From JALYGY01 sp963800975 (GTDB lineage Bacteria > Actinomycetota > Rubrobacteria > Rubrobacterales > Rubrobacteraceae): a DNA stretch of 64,000 nucleotides. Below the pieces are notes generated by a model. The model saw only the letters and a list, made by a program, of their open reading frames with translations. It was not told the DNA's origin and made no database searches. The position numbers and the translations under genes are program-made. The DNA lies in the NCBI GenBank assembly GCA_963800975.1, contig CAWDDB010000013.1:186001-250000 (forward strand), in the 5' to 3' direction. Positions 34,940 through 43,749 of the stretch are shown here, piece by piece. Position 1 is the first letter of the stretch. Each line of letters starts with the position of its first letter.

Positions 34940-35760
34940 CGCCCCACCGGCTTCGCCCCGCTTTGGTTGGGACGGAGCTGGTCGGGGACCTTCACGCGGG
35001 CTTTATGCCACAAAAGGATGGCTGCTGCGGGCCGTTCTGGGGGGCGATCGCGCTGCGTGCCTTTGGCATCGACAGGTTCGCGAACGAGCCCGTCGACCAG
35101 GACCTCCTCGCCGTGCAATCGGGAACCACACTCGATGGCGATGGAGATCCTTACGAGGCCCTGCCCCCGCGCTGCGAGCCGCGTCTCGATTACCGATTGC
35201 CGCTGCCGGTGGCCGATCGTTCCTCTGCGTCCGGTACCTCGGCGCGCGGAGTGGCCGACGCGATCGAGCGCGTCGGTGAGCGACGGGTCTCGGTAGTCCC
35301 GGTTGCCGGTCCTTGGACAGCGGAGTCGGTGGAACTGCTGCTCGATGCCGTCGCCGAGTTGGTTCCAGACGCGGTGCTCATCGCCAACTGGTCGACGCGC
35401 CATCTCTGGGGGTCGCATCCCACGCCACAGGTCGTCCTTTCGCACCTTGCAGGTCAGGACATCGAAGGTCCACCGGCTGAGTGGGACGTCGGCCACTTCG
35501 CCAACCTTGCGGCGCGCGTCAGAGGCCCCGTCGGATCGTTCGTCGTGGTGCGGGACAGCTACCCGGTGCTCGGCTGGGAGGGACATCATCTGCAGCCGCC
35601 GGCCGCAGCCGCAGCCGCGCTCCGTCGCAGGGACGGCAATGAGGGGGGTGTGCTCGTGGTCGTGCCCGCGTCTGCGGGCGATGAGATGAAGAAGTGCCTC
35701 GCGGAGAGCGGATTCGAGCTACGTCACTGGGACAACGGGACACCATACGAGGGGCATTGA
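34936..35760 (+). CDS. Uncharacterised protein with HAGFMPQKDGCCGPFWG motif
   Basis: A 274-residue soluble protein I do not recognise. Near the N-terminus it has a striking HAGFMPQKDGCCGPFWGAIAL segment (paired Cys after an acidic residue), and further in RDSYPVLGWEGHHLQPP. The Gln-x-x-x-Cys-Cys-Gly layout is reminiscent of cysteine-peptidase-like folds, but no catalytic claim can be made. GTG 34936 overlaps the upstream oxidoreductase stop (GTGA), so it is translationally coupled to the catabolic operon. An actinobacterial orphan family is likely. Confidence 0.65.
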   Translation: MTPHRLRPALVGTELVGDLHAGFMPQKDGCCGPFWGAIALRAFGIDRFANEPVDQDLLAVQSGTTLDGDGDPYEALPPRCEPRLDYRLPLPVADRSSASGTSARGVADAIERVGERRVSVVPVAGPWTAESVELLLDAVAELVPDAVLIANWSTRHLWGSHPTPQVVLSHLAGQDIEGPPAEWDVGHFANLAARVRGPVGSFVVVRDSYPVLGWEGHHLQPPAAAAAALRRRDGNEGGVLVVVPASAGDEMKKCLAESGFELRHWDNGTPYEGH

Positions 35761-35775
35761 TGCTACCGACCGAGG

Positions 35776-36102
35776 GTGAGCGAAGTGCCAGGACCTGAGT
35801 TGGTTTCTTTTTTGTACGCTGATATCTCCGGGCTCGTGCGAGGCCGCGCGCTTGGGCCGTCCCCACTGGTCAATCGGGATCCATCCGAGCTCTCCGAAGG
35901 GGAAAAGATTGACGCAGGCGTCAGTCGACTTCCGCTGTCTCTGGAGGATGCCCTTGCCGAGGCCGAGACCGACAGCGAGATCCGCTCCTGGTTTGACGAC
36001 GACTTGTGGGCCTGTTATTTCAGCGCCAAGCGCACGGAAATCGAGATCATGAAGAACCTGCGCCCCGAAGAGCGGTGCCAAAGGTACGCGCGTGTCTACT
36101 GA
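35776..36102 (+). pseudogene. Glutamine-synthetase-family remnant with large in-frame internal deletion
   Basis: A 108-codon open frame. Its first 27 residues (PELVSFLYADISGLVRGRAL) match the N-terminus of glutamine synthetase/gamma-glutamyl ligase, and its last about 75 residues (ELSEGEKIDAGVSRLPLSLEDAL, then YFSAKRTEIEIMKNLRPEE) match the C-terminus of the same family. The ATP- and glutamate-binding core, over 300 residues, is absent; the joint is near GPSPLVNRDP. The frame is intact across the joint. It cannot be an active ligase. It overlaps the M20 hydrolase gene start by 11 bases. Confidence 0.8.
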
Positions 36103-37309
36103 CCCGTTCCTGCGAGCGCTTCTGAAGGCGCTTGATGACGAGATACCCGAAGCCATTGAACTGAGGAGAAGGCTACACGCGCAGCCCGAACCCTCGCATC
36201 AGGAGGTTCTGACTGCTCGGGCGATCGAGGAAGCCCTCGACGATGAGCGCTGTAGTACCGTCGGAGGCGGATCCGTGATGTTGCAATTGGGTCGCGGCCC
36301 GGCGGTGTACTTGCGGGCCGAGATGGACGCGCTTCCGATACCAGAACAAACCGGCGTTGCCTTCGCCTCGAAGACGGGAGCCATGCACGCGTGCGGGCAC
36401 GACGTGCACATGGCAGCGCTGGTCGCCGTGATGCGCGCCACCCGCCGACTCGAGAACACCCTACCCGTGCCGCTTACCGGGCTATTCCAGCACTCGGAGG
36501 AGGCATACCCCGCCGGTGCGTTCGAGGTCCGGCAGTCGGGCGTGCTCGAGGAAGCAACGGCGGTGATCGCAGCGCACGTGCGGCCAGATGTACCATGGGG
36601 CTCCGTGGCCGCCACCCCAGGGTTCGTGAATGCAGCCGCCGATAGCTTCCGGATATCGGTCCAAGGCTCGGCCGGACACGCCGGTTACCCGCACGAGGCC
36701 AACGACGCCGTGCTTGCCCTGGCTCATATCGTGATCTCGGCGCAACAGATCGTATCGCGCCGCGTAGATCCTACGCACGGTGGTGTGCTCACCGTGGCCT
36801 GGCTCCGGGCGGGAACGGCCGACAACACGATCCCCGAACGGGCCGAGGCTGGGGGTACTTTCAGAGCTTACGACGAGAACGATCGCGCACTGATGCGCGA
36901 GACCCTAAAAGAGCTGGTCCAGAACACGGCGAAGGCCAGCGGCTGTAGTGCTTTGACTCGCTTCACCGAGGGGGAGCCGGCGCTCTTCAACGATCCCAAC
37001 CTCGCCGAGGAGACTCTGGAAGTGCTTGAGCGACTCGGCTTCGGGGCCGCGCCCGATACCCGCTCGTTCGGGGCGGACGACTTCGGTTACTACTGCGCCG
37101 TCCTGCCGTGCTTGATGATGTTCGTCGGAACCAAAGGGGCTTCCCCTGGGGCGGACAAGCCGCTGCATCACCCAAGCTTCCTGCCGCCCGACGAGGCCGT
37201 GAGGGCGGTGGCGAGAAGCCTCGTGGCAGGTTACCTGGGTGCGGCTCGATCATCGGTGGCCCTAGACGCTGCTGTTCGTAGAGGATCGTCCGGGCTAGGT
37301 GGTACGTAG
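36092..37309 (+). CDS. M20-family metal-dependent amidohydrolase
   Basis: A 405-residue amidohydrolase of the IAA-amino-acid/hippurate hydrolase type. RRRLHAQPEPSHQE, YLRAEMDALPIPEQ, the metal-binding HACGHDVHMAALV, FQHSEEAYPAGAF (catalytic-loop Glu), dimerisation-domain GSAGHAGYPHEANDAV, and C-terminal DDFGYY with LHHPSFLPPDEAV (metal-binding His). It would release an amino acid from an N-acyl or amide conjugate in the cytoplasm. GTG 36092 overlaps the glutamine-synthetase remnant. Rightmost gene of module A. Confidence 0.9.
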   Translation: MSTDPFLRALLKALDDEIPEAIELRRRLHAQPEPSHQEVLTARAIEEALDDERCSTVGGGSVMLQLGRGPAVYLRAEMDALPIPEQTGVAFASKTGAMHACGHDVHMAALVAVMRATRRLENTLPVPLTGLFQHSEEAYPAGAFEVRQSGVLEEATAVIAAHVRPDVPWGSVAATPGFVNAAADSFRISVQGSAGHAGYPHEANDAVLALAHIVISAQQIVSRRVDPTHGGVLTVAWLRAGTADNTIPERAEAGGTFRAYDENDRALMRETLKELVQNTAKASGCSALTRFTEGEPALFNDPNLAEETLEVLERLGFGAAPDTRSFGADDFGYYCAVLPCLMMFVGTKGASPGADKPLHHPSFLPPDEAVRAVARSLVAGYLGAARSSVALDAAVRRGSSGLGGT

Positions 37310-37575
37310 ACGATACCGACGTTCAGGACGATAAGGGCAACCCCGCCCCATGAGCTGAGCCTTTCGCTCGAGGCGAGACAGACTCCTTTGTTCTCCCTTG
37401 CGCGCTTACTACAAACGTAGCGCACGTACCGCAACCGAGCCAGCGCGAGTTGACACGGGACGGATGAACATTCGCTGTTACTCTCTTGAGACCACTCGGC
37501 ACTTCCGCCTGTCAGGGATGACAGTTGGATTGAAGCCGTTGTCGCTTCTCAACCGGATCACGACCACGAGCGCAT

Positions 37576-37597
37576 GTGCAGCAACCGCGCAGCAACC
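37576..37597. repeat. Tandem 11-bp arm-type repeat, right end of module A
   Basis: GTGCAGCAACC (37576-37586) is followed directly by GCGCAGCAACC (37587-37597), about 100 bp left of the partial tRNA copy. The same arrangement occurs at 49278-49299, and a related one at 49518-49539. Also shared is GTTTGCAGCGGTTTTGCAAGC-like sequence at 37649-37669. These look like integrase arm-binding sites. Confidence 0.65.
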
Positions 37598-37696
37598 CGA
37601 GTAAATGTCCCGAAAGCTCAGGAAAAGTGTGATCCAGAAAATACGTACGTTTGCAGCGGTTTTGCAAGCTCCGGAAAGCTCTGGGAAAGTATCGCT

Positions 37697-37745
37697 CCGC
37701 CTTTGCACGGCGGAGGTCAGGGGTTCGACTCCCCTCGGCTCCACT
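37697..37745. repeat. Partial tRNA-Ala 3' copy (att junction A/B)
   Basis: Matches 24401-24449 with one difference (GACTCCCC instead of GAATCCCC in the T-arm). It lacks the 5' half, so it is not a tRNA gene. Interpreted as the attachment core between modules A and B. Confidence 0.9.
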
Positions 37746-37791
37746 TATAACATCCTACAAACAGTGGTAAGAGCTTCAGCTCGTCCTATCC

Positions 37792-39005
37792 TCAAGGATC
37801 TAGCTCGTCCAACAGACATGCCAGATAGACGGCGAAGGCGTGCCTGTAGTCTTCTCTTAGGCTTTGACCGCTAATCCTCTCTATCTTGCTTAAGCGGTAG
37901 AGCAGCGTGTTCTTGTGGATATGCATGTTTCTCGATGCAGAGACCAGGTTATAACCCGATTCGCACCAAGCTACGATGGTCCGCCGCAGGTCTTTCCAGT
38001 CGGCTTGCTTCTTCATCGGCTGTAGGAGCGCCTGTAAAAACCTCTCTCGACTGCTGTGGCTTGCGGTCAGGAGCAGATCCTGGACGCGGAATTCACTGGC
38101 CTGGAATACATGCCGGTCTCTGGCTAGCCGCTTGCCGAGCTGCAGAGCTCCCCAGGCATCATGGTATGATATCTTCAGCCCGGAGATCGAGCTAGCGAGC
38201 GTGCCTATACCGATGTTGACGTCTATGTCGTGTCGGGTCTTGACGCTCTCCTTGAGAGAGCGGCAGAGGGTACGCGTCTGATGCAATGCAGCCGCGTCGT
38301 CTTCGGCGGACCATACACAGTGCAGCAGCCCATATCTTCCTGTTCCGATCGAAGCGGCCAAGTCTTGGTCGCTGGAGAAGACCTCCTTGATAGTCCTGAG
38401 TACTCCCATCTTCAGGGACTGCGGCTCGAGCTCGGGTCTGCCATCGCTGGTTCGGTACCTGTGGGAGTCCGCGATGCGAGCAAACCTCGCTAGGTCCACA
38501 ACCACCGCTACTCGTATCAGGTTTAAGTCGTAGCCTAACTCTTCTCCCCGAGCCACGAGCACCGCCGGCTCCACGATCTCCCGATCGTAGTTGGCGATGT
38601 CCTGCAACAGGCTCTCCAGAGCTCTCTCCTGTAACAGCGCCATTCTCAGATGTAGCGCCTCTCGCAGCATGATCTCGGTCTGGCTCTTGACGACCATCCC
38701 GAAGCGCTTGACCTCGTCGGGGTTGCCGGTGATCCCAACCGTCCCGACCGTTCTATTCTCTTTAATACCACAGGCACCGTGACCCCAGGCTTGACCCCCT
38801 CTAGCCTTTCGGCGGCGGCAACGTCGTGTCCAAGCCATGACCCCTTGCCTAACAACCTCAACCGAGGCTTCATGGAAGGTCCCCGACCCTGCCTTGATCG
38901 CCGCTGCCAATGACGATGCCGGCATCGTCCGTGATGAGGACGTTGAATCCGATGATCTCAGTCGTCTTGTTCGCGACTGTCTGGGGCAACCTCGAGATTT
39001 ATCAT
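37792..39005 (-). pseudogene. CdaR/PucR-type transcriptional regulator, frameshifted
   Basis: The C-terminal two-thirds (ITGNPDEVKRFGMVVKSQTEIMLREALHL, then the PucR helix-turn-helix SASRNMHIHKNTLLYRLSKIERISG) is intact and matches sugar-diacid regulators of the CdaR family. The N-terminal sensor part is scattered over different frames: IIGFNVLITDDAGIVIGSG, then FHEASVEVVRQG, then AERLEGVKPGVTVPVVLK, needing at least three or four frame changes. The start is inferred at ATG 39005 behind GAGGAGG. Divergent from the decayed symporter. Real decay or sequencing indels cannot be separated here. Confidence 0.75.
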
Positions 39006-39031
39006 GGTCAAAACCTCCTCGCAGACCTTTA

Positions 39032-39048
39032 TTGTACCTATAGTACAA
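39032..39048. promoter_or_regulatory. Candidate operator between regulator and symporter
   Basis: TTGTAC (39032-39037) and GTACAA (39043-39048) are perfect inverted arms around CTATA, in an AT-rich patch just upstream of the CdaR-like gene and 145 bp before the symporter gene. Confidence 0.4.
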
Positions 39049-39192
39049 AATAACGGTGATAGAAACCCGCATTTTTGTAGATATCATCACTAATGAGAGA
39101 TGCAACATTTGCGGCTAGATTGTATGCAGCGATGGTAGCAAGACTACGAGACTTGGCCAGCGCTGTTGGGAGCTTAGGAAGAGGAGGCTTTT

Positions 39193-40604
39193 ATGGCGAT
39201 CATCGACTGGGTGTTTTTAGGGCTGTACTTCGCGTTGCTGATTGTTATCGGTGTGCAGACCATCCGGCGGATCGAGACGCCTGAGGACTTCGCGGTCGCC
39301 GGCAACCGGATCATCTGGCCAGTTGTTCGGCAGCCTTGCAGCTTCGTTTCTGGGCGGGGGCTCATCGCTGGGCAACGCGGGTGAGACGTTCAAGGACGGA
39401 TACGTGTACATGTTCGCGTTCTTCGCCTTCGCGATCCAGACCGTGCTGGTGGGCTACTTCGTTGCTCCGCGCCTCAAGAAATACGCGAACGCACAGACGG
39501 TCGGCGACATCATGGAGAACCATTACGGGAGCACGGCACGGCTCCTGACCGGCATCCTCTCGGTAGCGGTATTGCGCCGGGATACTCGGGGCCCAGGCGC
39601 TGGCGGTAGGCACGATCTTCAACACCATACTGGGCATCTCCACAACACTGGGGATTCTCATCGGCATGTCTATCGTGGTCCTGTACTCGGCCTTCGGCGG
39701 GGTGTGGGCCGTGATACAGACCGACATGCTGCAGTTCGTGTTCCTCGGGGTCTTCCTGCCCGTGACCCTGATAATAGGGCTGGTCAAAGTTGGTGGTCCG
39801 GCAGAGTTGATGACCTCGGTGCCCGATGCGCACCTGAGCTTCATGGGCGACTTGGACGACCGGTCTGTTCCTCAGCGTGTTCCTCGCCTTCCTGCTCGGG
39901 GAGACGCTCGTGCCACCGTACACGCAGAGGGGCTTTCTCGACCCCGGACCCGGCGAACGCCCGCAAGGGGTACGTGATGTCCGGTGTCTTCGCCTTTTTC
40001 TTCTTCTTCGTGAGCGCTTCAATCGGACTGGTTGGGCTGGCCCTGTACCCGAACATCTCACCCGACCAGGCGGTGCCGACGGTCGTCAAGAACGTGGTGC
40101 CGGTCGGGCTGGTCGGTCTCGGTCGTGGCAGCCCTGCTCGCGGTAGTCATGTCGACGGCGAGCTCGTATCTCAACTCGATCGCTGTCGTCTTCGTCAAGG
40201 ACATCTATCAGCCGTTCATCAACCCGAATGTCTCCGCGTCCCGCAAAGTGTGGCTGGAGAGGGGCCTGAGCCTGGTGGTGGGTGGCGCGGCGATCTTGTT
40301 CGCGGTCAGCGTCCCATCGATCGTGGACGCGCTGCTCTACTCCTACGCGCTGTGGGCGCCCACGATCATCATCCCGCTGATACTCGCGGTCATGTGGGGT
40401 TTCCGCAGCAAGGCAGCGGCGCTCAGCGCCATCGTCGCCGGTGGCGGCGTGGCGGCGGTGTGGACCTGGGTCCTGCATGAGCCCTTCGGAATCACCGGCC
40501 TGGTGGCGGGACTGGTGGTGAATGTGGTGACGTTCGCGGTGGTCTACAAGGTCGCAGGCGGAGAGAGACGCTCCGTCCCGGTCGCGGTCCCGGAAGGGAG
40601 GTGA
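39193..40604 (+). pseudogene. Sodium:solute symporter (SSF family), multiple frameshifts
   Basis: The reading of an SSF transporter can be followed only by switching frames at about five places: near 39323 (after AVAGNRIIWPV), 39570 (before AGILGAQALAVGTIFNT), 39860, 39930 and 40120. Recognisable blocks include FLGGGSSLGNAGETFKDGYVYMFAF, IVVLYSAFGGVWAVIQTDMLQF, FVSASIGLVGLALYPNISPDQAVP and LLAVVMSTASSYLNSIAVVFVKDIY. The total span equals a normal gene of about 470 codons. Either a decayed gene or a low-quality stretch of sequence. Confidence 0.85.
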
Positions 40605-40611
40605 TGACGAA

Positions 40612-40725
40612 GTGAGCATCTATGCCTTGCTACTGTACGGCGTGCCCGTTGTGGTTATCCTCGTGACCCTCTGGGTAGGGTACCTGGGCTTCAAGTTCTA
40701 CGTGGACGAGGTGATAAAGAAGTAG
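40612..40725 (+). CDS. 37-residue single-pass membrane protein, probable symporter partner
   Basis: GTG 40612 starts a short intact gene: VSIYALLLYGVPVVVILV followed by TLWVGYLGFKFYVDEVIKK, one transmembrane helix plus a basic tail. GGGAGGTGATG provides a ribosome site. It lies 7 bases after the symporter stop and 14 bases before the D-amino-acid dehydrogenase start. Small membrane partners beside SSF carriers are known (for example YhdT with PanF), so an accessory role is a reasonable inference. Confidence 0.7.
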   Translation: MSIYALLLYGVPVVVILVTLWVGYLGFKFYVDEVIKK

Positions 40726-40739
40726 CCGTTAATAGGTTC

Positions 40740-42050
40740 GTGACCGAGGAGGGACTCTTGAGGGTCGTAGTCGTGGGCGGCGGCGTGGTAGGGCTGTGTT
40801 GCGCTTACGAGCTGGCGCGCGCCGGCGCGGACGTCACCGTCGTCGAGCGGGATCGCTGCGGTGGAGCCACCTCTCTTGGGAACGCTGGCTGGGTGGTCCC
40901 GTCCATCTCGATCCCCATGCCCGCACCCGGCATCACTGCGCAGGCGCTGAAGATGCTCTTCAAGACCGACAGCCCGCTCCGCCTCCGCCCGAGACTCGAT
41001 CCGGATTTCTTGCGCTGGTGCTGGCGCTTCTGGAGGAATTCTACTCAGGAGCGTTACGAGGCGGGCCTGGATGCGCTGCTCAGGCTGAACGAGCACACGA
41101 TCCAGCATTACAAAGACCTGCGCGCCTCGGGCGTCGAGTTCGAGATGCACGAGAAAGGGCTCTTGATCGCCGCGCTCTCCGAGGAAGCTATCGAGGAGTA
41201 CGCCGAGCTGCTAGAGACCGCAAGGGCCGCCGGCTACGCAGGCGAGGTGGAGCTTCTCGAGAAAGAGGCACTTGTCGGGATGGAGCCCGCGCTCAGCGAC
41301 GCCGTCGCAGGGGCGGTGTACGCCAAGGACGACCTCCACGTGCGCCCCGAAACTCTGGCCTCGGGCCTCGCAAGTTACCTGGTTGCCAGGGAGGCGCAGA
41401 TACTCGAGGACACGGAAGTCCGCGATCTCTCACCGGCTGGCAAGGGTGGATGGTTGGTATCCACCTCTCGCGAGAAGCTCGTGGCCGACCGGGTTATCGT
41501 AGCCGGCGGCATGTGGTCGTCGGAGCTCCTGGCGAAGCTGGGGGTGCGTATACCCCTCGAAGCCGGCAAGGGCTACAGCGTTACGGCCAGCGGGAGGGGA
41601 ACGAAGCCCCGGCACGCCTTGAAGCTTGCCGAGCCAAACGTGGCCTGCAGCCCGTTCGAAGACGTCCTGCGCATCTCGGGCATCTTCGAGCTCGGGGGCA
41701 GGGATCTCTCCGTGAACCGGCGCCTGCTCGATGGCGTGCTGCGCTCGGCTTCGGTGTTCCTGCGCGACTGGGTCGTGGAGGAGCCGCGCTTCGAGTGGGC
41801 CGGGATGCGGCCGACCACGCCCGACGACTTACCCCTCATCGGCGCTATTCCGGGCTTGGAACATCTGTATGTCGCCACGGGCCACGGGATGCTCGGCGTA
41901 ACGCTCGGACCGGCCACGGGGGCAGCCATGATGCCCCTAGTACTCGAAGATCGAGCGCTTAGTGTCCTCGAACCTTTTAGGGTCGATCGGTTCTACGCTT
42001 ACCGGGGCAAGCCTCGAAACGAGGCAGCAAGGAACCTAGTGGGAGCATAG
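40740..42050 (+). CDS. DadA-like D-amino-acid dehydrogenase
   Basis: A 436-residue FAD oxidoreductase that deaminates D-amino acids (or a cyclic imino acid). FAD motif RVVVVGGGVVGLCCAYELARAG, DadA-specific GGATSLGNAGWVVPSISIPMPAPG, FLRWCWRFWRNST, and C-terminal RFEWAGMRPTTPDDLPLIG with GHGMLGVTLGPATG. GTG 40740. Unlike the two larger genes beside it in module B, it is uninterrupted. With the symporter it would form an uptake-and-deamination pair. Confidence 0.9.
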   Translation: MTEEGLLRVVVVGGGVVGLCCAYELARAGADVTVVERDRCGGATSLGNAGWVVPSISIPMPAPGITAQALKMLFKTDSPLRLRPRLDPDFLRWCWRFWRNSTQERYEAGLDALLRLNEHTIQHYKDLRASGVEFEMHEKGLLIAALSEEAIEEYAELLETARAAGYAGEVELLEKEALVGMEPALSDAVAGAVYAKDDLHVRPETLASGLASYLVAREAQILEDTEVRDLSPAGKGGWLVSTSREKLVADRVIVAGGMWSSELLAKLGVRIPLEAGKGYSVTASGRGTKPRHALKLAEPNVACSPFEDVLRISGIFELGGRDLSVNRRLLDGVLRSASVFLRDWVVEEPRFEWAGMRPTTPDDLPLIGAIPGLEHLYVATGHGMLGVTLGPATGAAMMPLVLEDRALSVLEPFRVDRFYAYRGKPRNEAARNLVGA

Positions 42051-42186
42051 CTCTGCGAAGAGCTGGAGCACATCAGCCCCGCACAGGTCCTCCGCTGTAC
42101 CTACTCTACGACCATATCAGTACTCTCAAGGCCTGTTGTAGGCACATACAGAATTGCGAAAACGTTGGTGTTGCGGCGAGGCTCGT

Positions 42187-42208
42187 TTACACCAGTAGTA
42201 CACCAACC
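42187..42208. repeat. Tandem 11-bp arm-type repeat, right end of module B
   Basis: TTACACCAGTA (42187-42197) and GTACACCAACC (42198-42208) form an imperfect 11-bp tandem pair 105 bp left of the partial tRNA copy at 42313. The spacing equals that in modules A and C although the sequence differs. TTTTGCAGGTATTT follows at 42261-42274. Confidence 0.5.
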
Positions 42209-42312
42209 CACACGAACAACGGCGAACAGACACGAATGCTTCCAGAAGCAAATATGCCGATTTTGCAGGTATTTCTGAACAACGGCGAACAACCACGACG
42301 TTATGGATCTGA

Positions 42313-42357
42313 CTTTGCACGGCGGAGGTCAGGGGTTCGAATCCCCTCGGCTCCACT
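42313..42357. repeat. Partial tRNA-Ala 3' copy (att junction B/C)
   Basis: Identical to 24405-24449 of the tRNA gene over 45 bases, beginning in the anticodon arm. No 5' half. Attachment core between modules B and C. An AACTTGCAGGTAAAAC motif follows at 42371-42386. Confidence 0.92.
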
Positions 42358-42450
42358 TCAAAAAATGCAGAACTTGCAGGTAAAACCGCAGAGTACCATG
42401 AGAACACGACCTTGCTCATGGCCTTCTGTACACCGAAGTAATTTGGCTCG

Positions 42451-43718
42451 CTAGCTGTGCTGCCGTTCCTGGTCTCCTACGGATAGGTCGGGCATGAGAC
42501 TAACGCCGGGGTCCGCGAAGCGCTGTTTCGGGACTAGCGGGTAGTCATTGGGTTGTCCTGGGTCCCGGTCGTAGGGATACCCTCCGAGCTCTTTGTAGAG
42601 CTCTGCGTACCGCCCCAGCTTCTCGGGGTCGAGCCTAACGCCTAGTCCCGGCCCCTCTGGCACCTTTATGGTTCCGCTCTCGTAGGTGAGTTTGCCCCCC
42701 TCAATCACGTCGTCGACGAGATGGTGGTAGTGCGCGTCCGCCGAGAGCGCCAGGTTCGGCACTGCAGCTCCGAAGTGCAGCATCGTCGCAAGCTGTATGC
42801 CGAGCTCCCCGAGGAGTGGATGGCCACGCCTAGTTGAAAGGTCTCGCAGACCCCCGCGGCCTTTATGCACGGACGGATGCCGCCCCAAAAAGTGGTGTCG
42901 AGCAGGATCACGTCGACCGCCGGGTCGAGGATGTTCGCCGCGAGCTGCTCGAAGTTGACGACGACGGTGTTGGTGGCGAGCGGGATATTCACCAGTCCCC
43001 GGAGCCTCCTCATCCCGTTGAGGCCCCAGGTCGGGTCCTCGTAGTAGTCGTTGTTAAAGTCTTCTATCGCCTTTCCGAACTTGATCCCCTCCTCGACGCT
43101 CAGGGCCGCGTTCGGGTCGTAGCGCAAGGTGTCCTTCGGGTACTCGTCGGCCAAGGCGCGGTAGCACTCGAGCTCGTGCTCCGGCGGGTAGACGCCACCC
43201 TTGAGCTTGTGCGAGGCGAAACCGTACTTCTCTTTGAGCCTGCGGGCGTGGGCCACGACTTGCTCCGGGGTGCGGACCTCGCCTTCGCCGGTTTCGGGGT
43301 TCGCGTAGCGGAAGAAGAGGTAGCTGGCGAACGGTACTTTGTCCCGTAACTTTCCGCCTAGCAGGTCGTAGACGGGCACCCCGAGCTCCTGGCCGACGAC
43401 GTCCATGCAGGCGAATTCGATCGCAGCGTGGAGCTGGGTGCGGTTGTTGTAGAGGCTCGCGGTTGGGTTCATGAGCTTGAAGCGTAAGGCTTCGAGCTGC
43501 GACGGGTCGTGGCCCACGAGGTAGGGTTTGAGGCCCTTGAAGGCGAGCTCGGCGCTCTGCCCACCGCCGCCCATCTCGCCGAGGCCGACTAGGCCTTCGT
43601 CAGTCTCGACCTCAACGATGGTGCGGACGAAGCGGCCCCAGTGGGCGCCGTTGGCATGCAAGAGCGGCGCCTCTAGCGGCACCGTCACGGTGGTGGCGCG
43701 GATGTCTGTAATCTTCAT
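42451..43718 (-). pseudogene. Enolase-superfamily sugar-acid dehydratase (glucarate-dehydratase-like), one frameshift
   Basis: Mandelate-racemase/enolase-type dehydratase. From ATG 43718 (GAGGAGG upstream) the frame reads MKITDIRATTVTVPLEAP, FASHKLKGGVYPPEHE (catalytic Lys pair), LRYDPNAALSVEEGIKFG, ETFQLGVAIHSSG. It then breaks in the C4 run at 42807-42810. One base added there restores GELGIQLATMLHFGAAVPNLALSADAHYHH through to the stop at 42451. Only this indel separates it from a complete gene. Last gene of the module C operon. Confidence 0.85.
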
Positions 43719-43749
43719 GGTGTCGCCGCCTCCTCGATCTTGTGCCTCT

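Noticed and set aside
37478..37744. Minus-strand frames beginning MEPRGVEPLTSAVQ at the partial tRNA copies (also near 42419 and 49446), and GAEGIRTPDLRRAKAA-type frames
   Set aside because: These are the well-known chance translation of tRNA 3' ends, not proteins.
37697..37745. A second tRNA-Ala gene at 37697
   Set aside because: Only the anticodon arm, T-arm and acceptor 3' side are present; the 5' acceptor and D-arm are missing, so it is an attachment remnant.
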